From Fimbriimonadaceae bacterium (GTDB lineage Bacteria > Armatimonadota > Fimbriimonadia > Fimbriimonadales > Fimbriimonadaceae): a stretch of DNA of 12,746 bases. The DNA lies in the NCBI GenBank assembly GCA_019694835.1, contig JAIBBE010000058.1:1-12746 (forward strand), written 5' to 3'. Under the pieces are notes generated by a model. The model made no database searches, had not been told where the DNA came from, and worked only from the letters and a program-made list of their open reading frames with translations. Below are positions 6,715-12,619 of the stretch, one piece after another (positions within the stretch are counted from its first letter, which is position 1; every line of letters starts with the position of its first letter). The position numbers were made by a program, and so were the translations under genes.

Positions 6715-8013
6715 TCAGTACCACGCCTTGGCCACCTCACGGCTCCGCACGTCATACCCATGCGCTTCGAGCACGTCGCCGATCTCCTCCCATACCGATT
6801 GGACTCCCCTTTCGACCACTTCTCGTGCCTCATCGAGGCTCAGTTGGGCAAGTTGGTCAGTGTCGGACACTTTGAGCGTGATCAGTATGTCGTGGGTGAC
6901 TGTCGTGAACTCAATCTGTTCGATCGGAGTTGTGGCTGGTTCTTTCGGTCCTTCATCCGGCTGCCTCCGCCGTCGACCAACCAACGGATCCACGACGTCG
7001 GCTTGGTCCAGTGCCCAGTCCATCCACTTTCGATGGGCCTCCTCGTCCTTGACGATCGCGTTGCCGGAGTTGATCGCGTTGGTCATGGCCTGAAGGAAGG
7101 ACCTGATCCGCTGGGCTTCATGCCAGCGGTTCACGTCCTGCATCAGGTACGTGTGTTCTCGAATGAGCCGCTCATGTGCCACAGCCGCCTCGCGGCGTAG
7201 CTTCTGCACGGCGGCCTTCTGGCGCCCCCGGCACTCGGCATCCAGGCGAAGCTGGCGGATCATCTTCACTGCGGGCTGCATGGCAAGGATGGCCAGCTTG
7301 AAGAGATTCTCAAGCCGCTGGCTCTTGGTATCAGACCAGCGGCGGCGAAGCTGCTGTTGTTCATGCCCATGTAGCGTGAGCGTCAACCGTCCGGTGAAGT
7401 GGGCAGGGTCGGTGATGGGTTTGGATTCGTTGAGTTCCTCAGTGAGCTCGATCCAGAAACCATCCTGCTCCATCCCGATGAGGGTGCCGAACTGGTCGTA
7501 TGAGCGCTTCTGGCCGACTTGGACTGTGCCGCCCGTGGCTTCCCACATCGAGCACAGCACACCGAACACATGGGCTGCTCGTTCGATCGCGCCACAGGAC
7601 ACCACGATGTGCGGGCATTGGGCGAAGTCGGGACGGACGAGCCCATCAGATCCGGGCGACACTTCGCGGAGCGATTCGAGTACTAGATACTCCAGCGGAT
7701 ACAGCAGAGACGGAGCGTTTGGCTTGAGCAGAGCTGAGGGCTTGAGTTCAGCGACCGGTGGCCCTTCGGGCAGGTCCCAGCCCTTGAGATCGACAAGCTC
7801 ATGCGAGGGATCTCGCATTCTCGGGAGCTTCGGACGCGCGACGTTTTGACCGGCCTGCAACTTGGCCCAGTGCCCTCGTGGCGGGCGGGGAATGGCGTAG
7901 CGTTTGCAGACTTTGGCCAGCCCGACGTCGGACAATCCGTACATGGCCGCGAGTTGGATGGTTGGGATTGTCCACACCTGCTCGTACAGCTTGATGCGCT
8001 CGACCGTCGCCAT
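6715..8013 (-). CDS. Uncharacterised HTH plus coiled-coil family protein (432 aa)
   Basis: I know this type only as a widespread hypothetical family opening with 'LYEQVW....LA..YG.SDV.LAK.C.R..IP.P.RGHWAK..AG' (here 9-55), an N-terminal helix-turn-helix-like module that may bind nucleic acid. Residues about 145-215 form a mixed alpha/beta middle (ERAAHVFGVLCSMWEATGG). A helical, partly coiled-coil stretch covers about 218-310 and ends in 'WMDWALDQADVVDPLV' (330-345). A tail of about 87 residues follows. The start is ATG 8013, with AAGGA 9 nt upstream. An ATG at 8040 overlaps a good extended -10 (8044-8039), so translation should not begin there. The gene is divergent from a related gene (8116-8997), and a broken third copy lies at 12620-12746. 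The function is unknown. Confidence 0.85.
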   Translation of the reverse strand: MATVERIKLYEQVWTIPTIQLAAMYGLSDVGLAKVCKRYAIPRPPRGHWAKLQAGQNVARPKLPRMRDPSHELVDLKGWDLPEGPPVAELKPSALLKPNAPSLLYPLEYLVLESLREVSPGSDGLVRPDFAQCPHIVVSCGAIERAAHVFGVLCSMWEATGGTVQVGQKRSYDQFGTLIGMEQDGFWIELTEELNESKPITDPAHFTGRLTLTLHGHEQQQLRRRWSDTKSQRLENLFKLAILAMQPAVKMIRQLRLDAECRGRQKAAVQKLRREAAVAHERLIREHTYLMQDVNRWHEAQRIRSFLQAMTNAINSGNAIVKDEEAHRKWMDWALDQADVVDPLVGRRRRQPDEGPKEPATTPIEQIEFTTVTHDILITLKVSDTDQLAQLSLDEAREVVERGVQSVWEEIGDVLEAHGYDVRSREVAKAWY

Positions 8014-8038
8014 GGCTGTGATCCTTGAGGTCCTGAGC

Positions 8039-8047
8039 ATTATCCCA
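8039..8047 (-). promoter_or_regulatory. Extended -10 promoter element of the 432-aa gene
   Basis: On the minus strand TGGGATAAT (8047-8039) matches the extended -10 form TGnTATAAT at all but one position. It would start transcription near 8032, giving a leader of about 20 nt that carries the AAGGA ribosome site before ATG 8013. No clear -35 is visible, as expected for an extended -10 promoter. It lies in the 102-bp gap shared with the divergent gene at 8116. Confidence 0.55.
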
Positions 8048-8115
8048 AGTCAGAGTTGCCTTGGCGACGGGACCCGTGCGACGATGTGCCCGGGGCGGTA
8101 ACCGAGAGGTGCACC

Positions 8116-8997
8116 ATGCCGAGAGCTCAGACAGACGGCCCGGTCGCAGGGATAAAAGAGGGAAAGCCCGAAGCCGTTCTGAGCGCGAAGCCCGAAGGCG
8201 AATCCGAAGGGCCGGCGGCTCCGGAGCGGATCCGCCTCAGGCTGATCAATCCCCACAAGCTCATCGCGGAAACGCTTGAGCGGGATGAGCAAGAGGCCAA
8301 GCTGCGGAAGCAGGGGATGCCGATCTGGTCGAAGGCCGACAAGGTCGACGTGAGCACGGGGCCAGTGATGCGGCGGACCGCGTTGGCAGTCTTCGATCGT
8401 CTGTTCAAACTGCTCGAGCGCAATCACATCTACGTCACGGTGTCGGCAAGAGGGATGGATGGGCCGACCCAGACGGCGGTGTCCTCCAACCATTGGATGG
8501 ATCGTGTACCTGTCCGAATCTACGAGGTCAGAGAGAAGGTTCCCCATGTCCCGACTCCCAAGGAACTGAAGGAGAAAGAGATTTGGCCCTCGACCCGGAT
8601 TCCCGCGTGTGACGAGGTTTGGACGGGCAACCTTCTTCTGGATCCGGGTGGCTTGGTGGACCTGTCCAGCGAGGCAGCGCTGGACGCGGTCCTCGAGAAC
8701 GCCAAGCAACTGCTTCAGGAACGGCTCGCGACAGCGGCAACCGACCGGCTTCGACGCGAGGAAGTGCATCGGCAGGAGCAGCAGAAGCGAGCCGAGATCG
8801 AGGCCGAGAAGCAGAGAATCGACGCCGTTGACCAGGCAGCAGAGGCTTTGCGCCGGTTCCGCTTGTGGGCCGACTACATCGAGGAAGTACGCCGCGTAGG
8901 GGTCGTTCCGCCAGAGCAGCGGCGGAATGGGCAGACTTTCGAAGAGTGGATCGAGTGGGCGGAATGGCGAGCGCGAGAGATCCATCCGCTCTCTTGA
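8116..8997 (+). CDS. Paralogue of the 432-aa family lacking the HTH module (293 aa)
   Basis: Uncharacterised. From about residue 85 it follows the layout of the 432-aa neighbour. A helix 'MRRTALAVFDRLFKLLERNHIYVTV' region (85-109) matches 'ERAAHVFGVLCSMWEATGGTVQV'. An alpha/beta middle comes next, then a charged coiled coil (about 190-240), 'ALRRFRLWADYIEEV', and the ending 'FEEWIEWAEWRAREIHPLS', which parallels 'RKWMDWALDQADVVDPLV'. The N-terminal HTH and the C-terminal tail of the neighbour are absent. The first 36 residues are charged and low in complexity. The start is ATG 8116 with GAGAGG six bases upstream; an ATG at 8056 in frame has no ribosome site. The two genes are divergent across 102 bp. 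They may act together, for example as hetero-oligomers, but that is a guess. Confidence 0.8.
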   Translation: MPRAQTDGPVAGIKEGKPEAVLSAKPEGESEGPAAPERIRLRLINPHKLIAETLERDEQEAKLRKQGMPIWSKADKVDVSTGPVMRRTALAVFDRLFKLLERNHIYVTVSARGMDGPTQTAVSSNHWMDRVPVRIYEVREKVPHVPTPKELKEKEIWPSTRIPACDEVWTGNLLLDPGGLVDLSSEAALDAVLENAKQLLQERLATAATDRLRREEVHRQEQQKRAEIEAEKQRIDAVDQAAEALRRFRLWADYIEEVRRVGVVPPEQRRNGQTFEEWIEWAEWRAREIHPLS

Positions 8998-9206
8998 CCG
9001 CGGTTCCCAAGGCGCGCGTTTCGCTCGGCAAGAACGCTGTGCTCGCGAGCGTTAGACATCGTGTCACCCATAGTCATCGTGACAATCCGCAAGTGTTGAC
9101 GCGTCAAAGAGTTGGGACGGAGTCTGGCCGTGGAAGGGGTGACAAAACCGCCACCAAAATCAGGCCGACGTGGGATTGCGAGCCCTAGGGTTGCGTGCCC
9201 ACGCCG
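8998..9206. other. Non-coding stretch before the repeat array, with a hairpin and palindromes
   Basis: There is no credible gene here. It holds aacgct/agcgtt arms (9033-9038, 9048-9053) enclosing the palindrome gctcgcgagc (9041-9050), which may terminate the upstream gene. Next come tgtcac/gtgaca arms (9062-9067, 9079-9084), the perfect 12-bp palindrome TTGACGCGTCAA (9096-9107) and CCCTAGGG (9183-9190). If the repeat array is transcribed on the plus strand, its promoter should lie here. TTGACG at 9096 could be a -35, but no matching -10 is evident. Confidence 0.5.
9096..9107. promoter_or_regulatory. 12-bp perfect palindrome, candidate operator
   Basis: TTGACGCGTCAA reads the same on both strands. 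It lies 100 bp after the 293-aa gene stop and 100 bp before the first structured repeat. It suits a dimeric regulator, but no partner protein can be assigned. Confidence 0.3.
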
Positions 9207-9420
9207 CTTACGACGAGAACCCCAAAAGGCGGTTCTCGAGACCGACGAAGAACTTGGCCCCGGGTCGCGAGGAATCGCGACCCGGGGAGGTTCTTAGCGA
9301 TCTCTCCGCGAAAAACCGGTGAAAAGGCGGCGGGTTCGGGGCTGGTCTCTTAAAGGTCGAGTTTCGTCGGTGGAGAATTTCGCAGTGAATCTACTGCGGG
9401 TTCGAATCTCACTGTCTCCG
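9207..9420 (+). ncRNA. Structured RNA candidate, unit 1
   Basis: It folds like unit 2, with differences that keep pairing. Hairpin A has the outer stem cgagaacc/ggttctcg but a cc-aaaa-gg top in place of unit 2's cga-aa-tcg. Hairpin B has the arms ccccgggtcgcg/cgcgacccgggg. The weak third hairpin has different bases from unit 2, centred on ccgcgaaaaaccgg. The long-range arms CCGACGAA and TTCGTCGG are intact. The 3' end (9372-9420) carries the tRNA-like minihelix, with one T-arm pair changed from G-C to G-U relative to unit 2. Confidence 0.55.
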
Positions 9421-9634
9421 CTTACGACGAGAACCCGAAATCGAGGTTCTCGAGTCCGACGAAGAACTTGGCCCCGGGTCGCGAGGAACCGCGACCCGGG
9501 GAAGGTTCTTAGCGGATTGGCCTGGAAAACCAGCAAAAAGCAAGCGGCTTCGGGCTTGGTCTCTTAAAGGTCGAGTTTCGTCGGTGGAGAATTTCGCAGT
9601 GAATCTACTGCGGGTTCGAATCCCACTGTCTCCG
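9421..9634 (+). ncRNA. Structured RNA candidate, unit 2 (reference copy)
   Basis: The visible helices, in order, are as follows. Hairpin A pairs 9428-9435 with 9445-9452. Hairpin B has a perfect 12-bp GC stem (9472-9483 with 9490-9501, loop aggaac), extended by GAACTT (9464-9469) with AAG-g-TTC (9502-9508). Hairpin C is CTGG-aaaa-CCAG (9522-9533). A possible cUUCGg-capped hairpin lies near 9541-9556. A long-range helix CCGACGAA/TTCGTCGG (9456-9463 with 9577-9584) encloses B and C. The 3' 49 nt form a tRNA-like minihelix: GGAGA/TCTCC (9586-9590, 9629-9633), an arm GCAGT/ACTGC (9596-9600, 9607-9611) and a T-arm GGG-TTCGAAT-CCC (9612-9624), ending in a discriminator-like G (9634). No CCA and no D or anticodon arm are present. 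Confidence 0.6.
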
Positions 9635-9814
9635 CTTACGACGAGAACCCGAAATCGAGGTTCTCGAGACTGACGAGGAACTTGGCCCCGGGTCGCGAGG
9701 AATCGCGACCCCGGGGAAGGTTCTTAGCGGGTTGCCCTGGAAAACCAGTAAAAAGCGAGCGGCTTGGGGCCCGGGTTCTTAAACGACGAGTTTGGTCGGT
9801 GGAGAATTTCGCAG
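9635..9814 (+). ncRNA. Structured RNA candidate, unit 3, 3'-truncated
   Basis: It keeps hairpin A, the GC-rich hairpin B (with one extra C in the right arm), hairpin C (CTGG-aaaa-CCAG) and a degraded long-range helix (CTGACGAG with TTGGTCGG). It then stops matching right after ggagaatttcgcag (9801-9814), so the T-arm and 3' acceptor strand are gone. The bases that follow are unrelated. It reads as a decayed or recombined last copy. The A-to-G change in the basal stem of hairpin B still allows a G-U pair on the plus strand. Confidence 0.5.
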
Positions 9815-9909
9815 GGAGCTTGATGCCTTTCACAATCGGCGTACTGATGAAGTTCCGTCACACCGCCTGTGTCCGCGCATAGGGTTGAATGCGTCGAGTG
9901 TGATCCGTC
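9815..9909. other. Short spacer between the array and the SLOG gene stop
   Basis: Only a weak hairpin, cgcat/atgcg (9876-9880, 9889-9893), is visible. It could serve as a terminator for the minus-strand operon ending at 9910, but the stem is just 5 bp. Confidence 0.25.
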
Positions 9910-10476
9910 CTAGACGTACCGCATACGCTTCGCGTACCGCGGCATCAGTTCGGTGATTAGTTGCACGGCGGCCGCCGGGCTGACCGCGGCGTATACCTGG
10001 TCGTCGGCCAAATCCGTCTGCCGAATGCGGTCGTCGATGCGGCTCTCGCAGAGGCGATTGCCCCAACCATCGGCTGATAGCGCGACGATGGGACGGCGCA
10101 TCTGCCAAGCCAGTGCGATTTCGGATAAAGTGCCAGCCCCGCCACCGATCACGATCAGACCATCCGAGTTTGCGACAATCAGATTTCGGGCTAGGTTCAT
10201 ACCCGTTGCCAGCACGATGTCCGCAGAAGGTGATGCCTCGTTCGGGTCGTATCCGGGAAGGATGCCAATGGTGTCGCCTTCTGCATACTTCGACGATGTC
10301 CGGGCTCCCTCCATCGCCCCGGCCATGACCCCACCCAATCCGCCGGTGACGACTCGGTAGCCGGAGTCGACAAGGAGTCGCCCGACCTCTTGCGCGAGCG
10401 CGATCTTTGGATCGTCCTGGCCGAGGTGAGAGTTGCCAACGACCGCGACCAATCGCCTCCTGACGGTGTTGTTCAA
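9910..10476 (-). CDS. SLOG/TIGR00725-type Rossmann-fold nucleotide-binding protein
   Basis: A 188-aa cytoplasmic protein of the DprA/LOG-related superfamily (TIGR00725-like). It shows the first strand 'VAVVGNS' (10-16), 'VVTGGLGGVMAGAMEGA' (42-58), an arginine in 'MNLARNLIV' (93-101) and the hallmark 'GGGAGTLSEI' (111-120), equivalent to PGGxGTxxE of LOG phosphoribohydrolases. R97 and E119 match catalytic positions there, but the LOG 'RK' pair is reduced to R alone, so cytokinin-type activity should not be assumed. Family members are thought to bind or process nucleotides or nucleotide-derived ligands. The start is TTG 10476, with GGAGGTG six to seven bases upstream. The TTG overlaps the TGA of the preceding 703-aa gene (TTGA), so translation is probably coupled and the two products belong to one pathway. 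Confidence 0.88.
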   Translation of the reverse strand: MNNTVRRRLVAVVGNSHLGQDDPKIALAQEVGRLLVDSGYRVVTGGLGGVMAGAMEGARTSSKYAEGDTIGILPGYDPNEASPSADIVLATGMNLARNLIVANSDGLIVIGGGAGTLSEIALAWQMRRPIVALSADGWGNRLCESRIDDRIRQTDLADDQVYAAVSPAAAVQLITELMPRYAKRMRYV

Positions 10477-12584
10477 AGCCGCACCTCCTTTCCATCAGCC
10501 AACTCGGTCACTGCGGTCATGCGGTTCGGAATACACGAGCGTCTCAGCGCCCAGCGATGCGCAGAGCGTCCGCGCTGCCACGGTGCAACCGAGAATGCTG
10601 CCTCAAAGCCTGCTTCAATGGTCGCGGCCACAGTCAGGGGATCATGTGTTCCGTTTGGGTATGCCAAGACGCTAGGGCACTGGGATCTCGCCTGGTTCAC
10701 ACGCTCAAGCCAGAAGCGGACCCGACGGAGCTCTCGTCGGAGCCATTCGACTCCACGCCCCGCGAGTAGCTCGTGACGCTCGCCGTGGCCGCCAATGGAC
10801 ACGATGTCACGCGGCAAGGAGGCGAGTTCCATTTCAGTCAGGTACATGCGATGCGGCAAACTGGCACCAAGGAGTCCAGATTCTGCGAGCATCTGCTTCT
10901 GCTTGTCACGCGTGGCGCGGACAAACATCCGTTTGCGGTCGCCATTGACCCAGTCCCGCATCTCTGAGTCGCTTATGCGCCCATCCATCCTGGCGCTCGC
11001 CAATGCTGCGTACAGCCCGTCGACCGGCAGATGGTCCTCGCCTGCAGCGGCGCACATAGTGGCGAATATGACGCAAGGCATCTCATCAGCAAGGAGCTCC
11101 GGCATCGCATACTCCAGGCAGTCCCGATGGCCGTCATCAAAGGTGATCAAGCACGCATGGGGAGGCAGGTTCTCGTGTCCATTCAGCCACCGGAGGTACT
11201 GGACGAGAGTCACCGGCACGAAGAGTCGCCGAATGTCGTGGACATGCTGTTTGAACACATCCAGGTCAACCACAGTGCCACGGAGCCGCTGCATGCTGCT
11301 GACACTGTCGTGGTAATCATTCGGAAGCACGCGGTGATAGCAGAGAACGGGTACGTCGACCGGCTGCCGCTCTGTCCCACAATGACTTGCCGCACGAACT
11401 GGCGCGACAGTCCCGTCAGAAGGACGCTTTGACCCGATCAGGAACAGATTGTCCATACTTGGCAGCATTGCGTCGAGAGAGAGTCCACCCGTGGACGTAG
11501 TGCGCTCGACTGCAAGTCCGTGGTCGGCCAGATCGCGGATGATCCGCTCCAGAGGCCGATGAACATCCTCCCGCTGCCGACCCGACGGCAACTCTTTCGT
11601 CCACACGAACGTCTGCTCGCTGCTCGCGCTTGCCGGAACACACCGCCTTTGCGTGGTGGAGTCGCCTGCCAGCGTGGCGTGCGGATCGCAGATCACGATG
11701 ATGAATCGACCCGTCGGCGACAACATCGTGGCGAGGTGCCGGATGGTCGCCAGATACTCCTGCTCATTGCCGATCACGCAGAGCACCAGACTGCAGACCA
11801 CAAGATCAAAAGTCCCAACGTAGCATGCCAGCGCCTTGTCAGGATCGCCGGTCCGCCAGGCAACAGCAACGCCAGTCTGTGAGATGTCCTGCCACCGGTG
11901 GATGAGACTCTCATCGGGATCAAACGCGACAACCGTCGTCCCGCCTCGTGCGAGTTCGGCCGCCATCCTTCCGTGGCCACATCCGAAGTCCAGCGCCTTG
12001 TCGGGCTTCCATGGCCGGACAATGTCCAACACCGCATCGTCAATGATCTCACGCTTGCTCGGAGGGTCGATGGCGGCCAACAACGCCTCCCATCCCTCAA
12101 GCTCGGGGAGCATCTGACCAGAGAGAGCGCGTCGCATCAGTTCAGAGAGGTCTTCACGGCGATGGAATCGCAACGTCAGCCACGCGCGTTGGACCATCGA
12201 CAAGAACCCTCGCTCCGAGTACGGGCGAATGTCTGAGCCATAGTCGATCAAGCGAATCCCACCCTTCGTGCAAAGGAGATTCTTGGGGTGGAAGTTCGTG
12301 GTGACGATACCTGCGGCACGGCACTCGCGGAGCATGCTGACGACGTCTGCGGTGCTGCCTCCGGCGTACAACTCTCCGTCTTCAAACGGATACGTGATCA
12401 CCTTTCGAGCGCCCGGCGCGGAAGGCATGGAGCAGCGGCAGAGTGAACTGCCATGCGCCGTACTCGCCATCAGCACCTCCATGCCAGTCCACGCACCATT
12501 CGCCGCAGAGCGCTTGGAATAGTCGATGACCTTGATGACTGCGTCGGAAGATGAGAACACCACTCCCTCGCCGCCAGTTCCCAA
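10473..12584 (-). CDS. Three-domain fusion: kinase-like, SAM methyltransferase, NodB polysaccharide deacetylase
   Basis: Domain 1 (1-150) is kinase-like. It has the Gly-rich loop GTGGEGVVF (2-10), K18 in VIKVID, 'TTNFHPKNLL' (95-104) where HRDLKPxN is expected, and DYG (114-116). The catalytic Asp is Asn (N97), while N102 and D114 are kept. Domain 2 (about 190-375) is a class I methyltransferase with the SAM motif 'ALDFGCGHG' (197-205) and acidic 'FDPDE' (221-225). Domain 3 (about 410-690) is a NodB deacetylase with 'VPVLCYHRVL' (411-420), 'ITFDDG' (490-495), HxxxH 'HGERH' (600-604) and 'AYPNG' (641-645), so the metal ligands D494, H600 and H604 are present. There is no signal peptide. The role may be glycan or glycolipid tailoring; WbdD, a methyltransferase-kinase O-antigen chain terminator, is a partial precedent. 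No ATG opens the frame: the kinase homology begins a few codons before TTG 12584 (PLRLLGTGG), so the 5' end looks lost or displaced. Confidence 0.85.
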   Translation of the reverse strand: MGTGGEGVVFSSSDAVIKVIDYSKRSAANGAWTGMEVLMASTAHGSSLCRCSMPSAPGARKVITYPFEDGELYAGGSTADVVSMLRECRAAGIVTTNFHPKNLLCTKGGIRLIDYGSDIRPYSERGFLSMVQRAWLTLRFHRREDLSELMRRALSGQMLPELEGWEALLAAIDPPSKREIIDDAVLDIVRPWKPDKALDFGCGHGRMAAELARGGTTVVAFDPDESLIHRWQDISQTGVAVAWRTGDPDKALACYVGTFDLVVCSLVLCVIGNEQEYLATIRHLATMLSPTGRFIIVICDPHATLAGDSTTQRRCVPASASSEQTFVWTKELPSGRQREDVHRPLERIIRDLADHGLAVERTTSTGGLSLDAMLPSMDNLFLIGSKRPSDGTVAPVRAASHCGTERQPVDVPVLCYHRVLPNDYHDSVSSMQRLRGTVVDLDVFKQHVHDIRRLFVPVTLVQYLRWLNGHENLPPHACLITFDDGHRDCLEYAMPELLADEMPCVIFATMCAAAGEDHLPVDGLYAALASARMDGRISDSEMRDWVNGDRKRMFVRATRDKQKQMLAESGLLGASLPHRMYLTEMELASLPRDIVSIGGHGERHELLAGRGVEWLRRELRRVRFWLERVNQARSQCPSVLAYPNGTHDPLTVAATIEAGFEAAFSVAPWQRGRSAHRWALRRSCIPNRMTAVTELADGKEVRL

Positions 12585-12619
12585 CAGCCGAAGCGGTTGC
12601 GACAGGAGGAGGCCACGGG

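Larger units (their letters stand above)
9207..9814 (+). repeat. Tandem array of 2.8 copies of a 214-bp non-coding unit
   Basis: Two full units (9207-9420 and 9421-9634, both exactly 214 bp) and a third cut short at 9814 (180 bp) follow head to tail without spacers. Each begins cttacgacgagaacc. Units 1 and 2 are almost identical over their last 75-80 bp but diverge in the middle, where hairpins are kept while bases change. No frame is shared among units, so protein coding is unlikely. The array lies between convergent genes (293-aa gene on plus, SLOG gene on minus). The repeat structure is certain from the sequence; the identity is unknown. Confidence 0.9.

Noticed and set aside
8056..8115. 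Upstream ATG (8056) for the 293-aa protein
   Set aside because: It has no ribosome site and lies close to the divergent promoter; ATG 8116 has GAGAGG at good spacing.
8050..8985. 311-aa minus-strand open frame opposite the 293-aa gene
   Set aside because: The plus-strand frame has the ribosome site and clear similarity to the 432-aa protein; the antisense frame has neither.
9294..9567. Short open frames on both strands inside the repeats
   Set aside because: They are not kept in the same frame or length across the three units, so they are by-products of the repeat sequence.
9372..9634. Complete tRNA or tmRNA genes at the unit 3' ends
   Set aside because: The T-arm and acceptor-like helix are present, but there is no D arm, no 7-nt anticodon loop, no CCA and no tag reading frame. 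A 214-nt unit is also short for tmRNA.
9207..9814. CRISPR array
   Set aside because: The units are 214 bp, directly adjacent and lack unique spacers.
9207..9814. Integron attC sites
   Set aside because: There is no GTTRRRY/RYYYAAC pair at unit ends, no cassettes between units and no integrase in view.
10473..12584. Separate kinase, methyltransferase and deacetylase genes
   Set aside because: The frame is continuous with no stop or internal ribosome site between domains, so a fusion is the direct reading.
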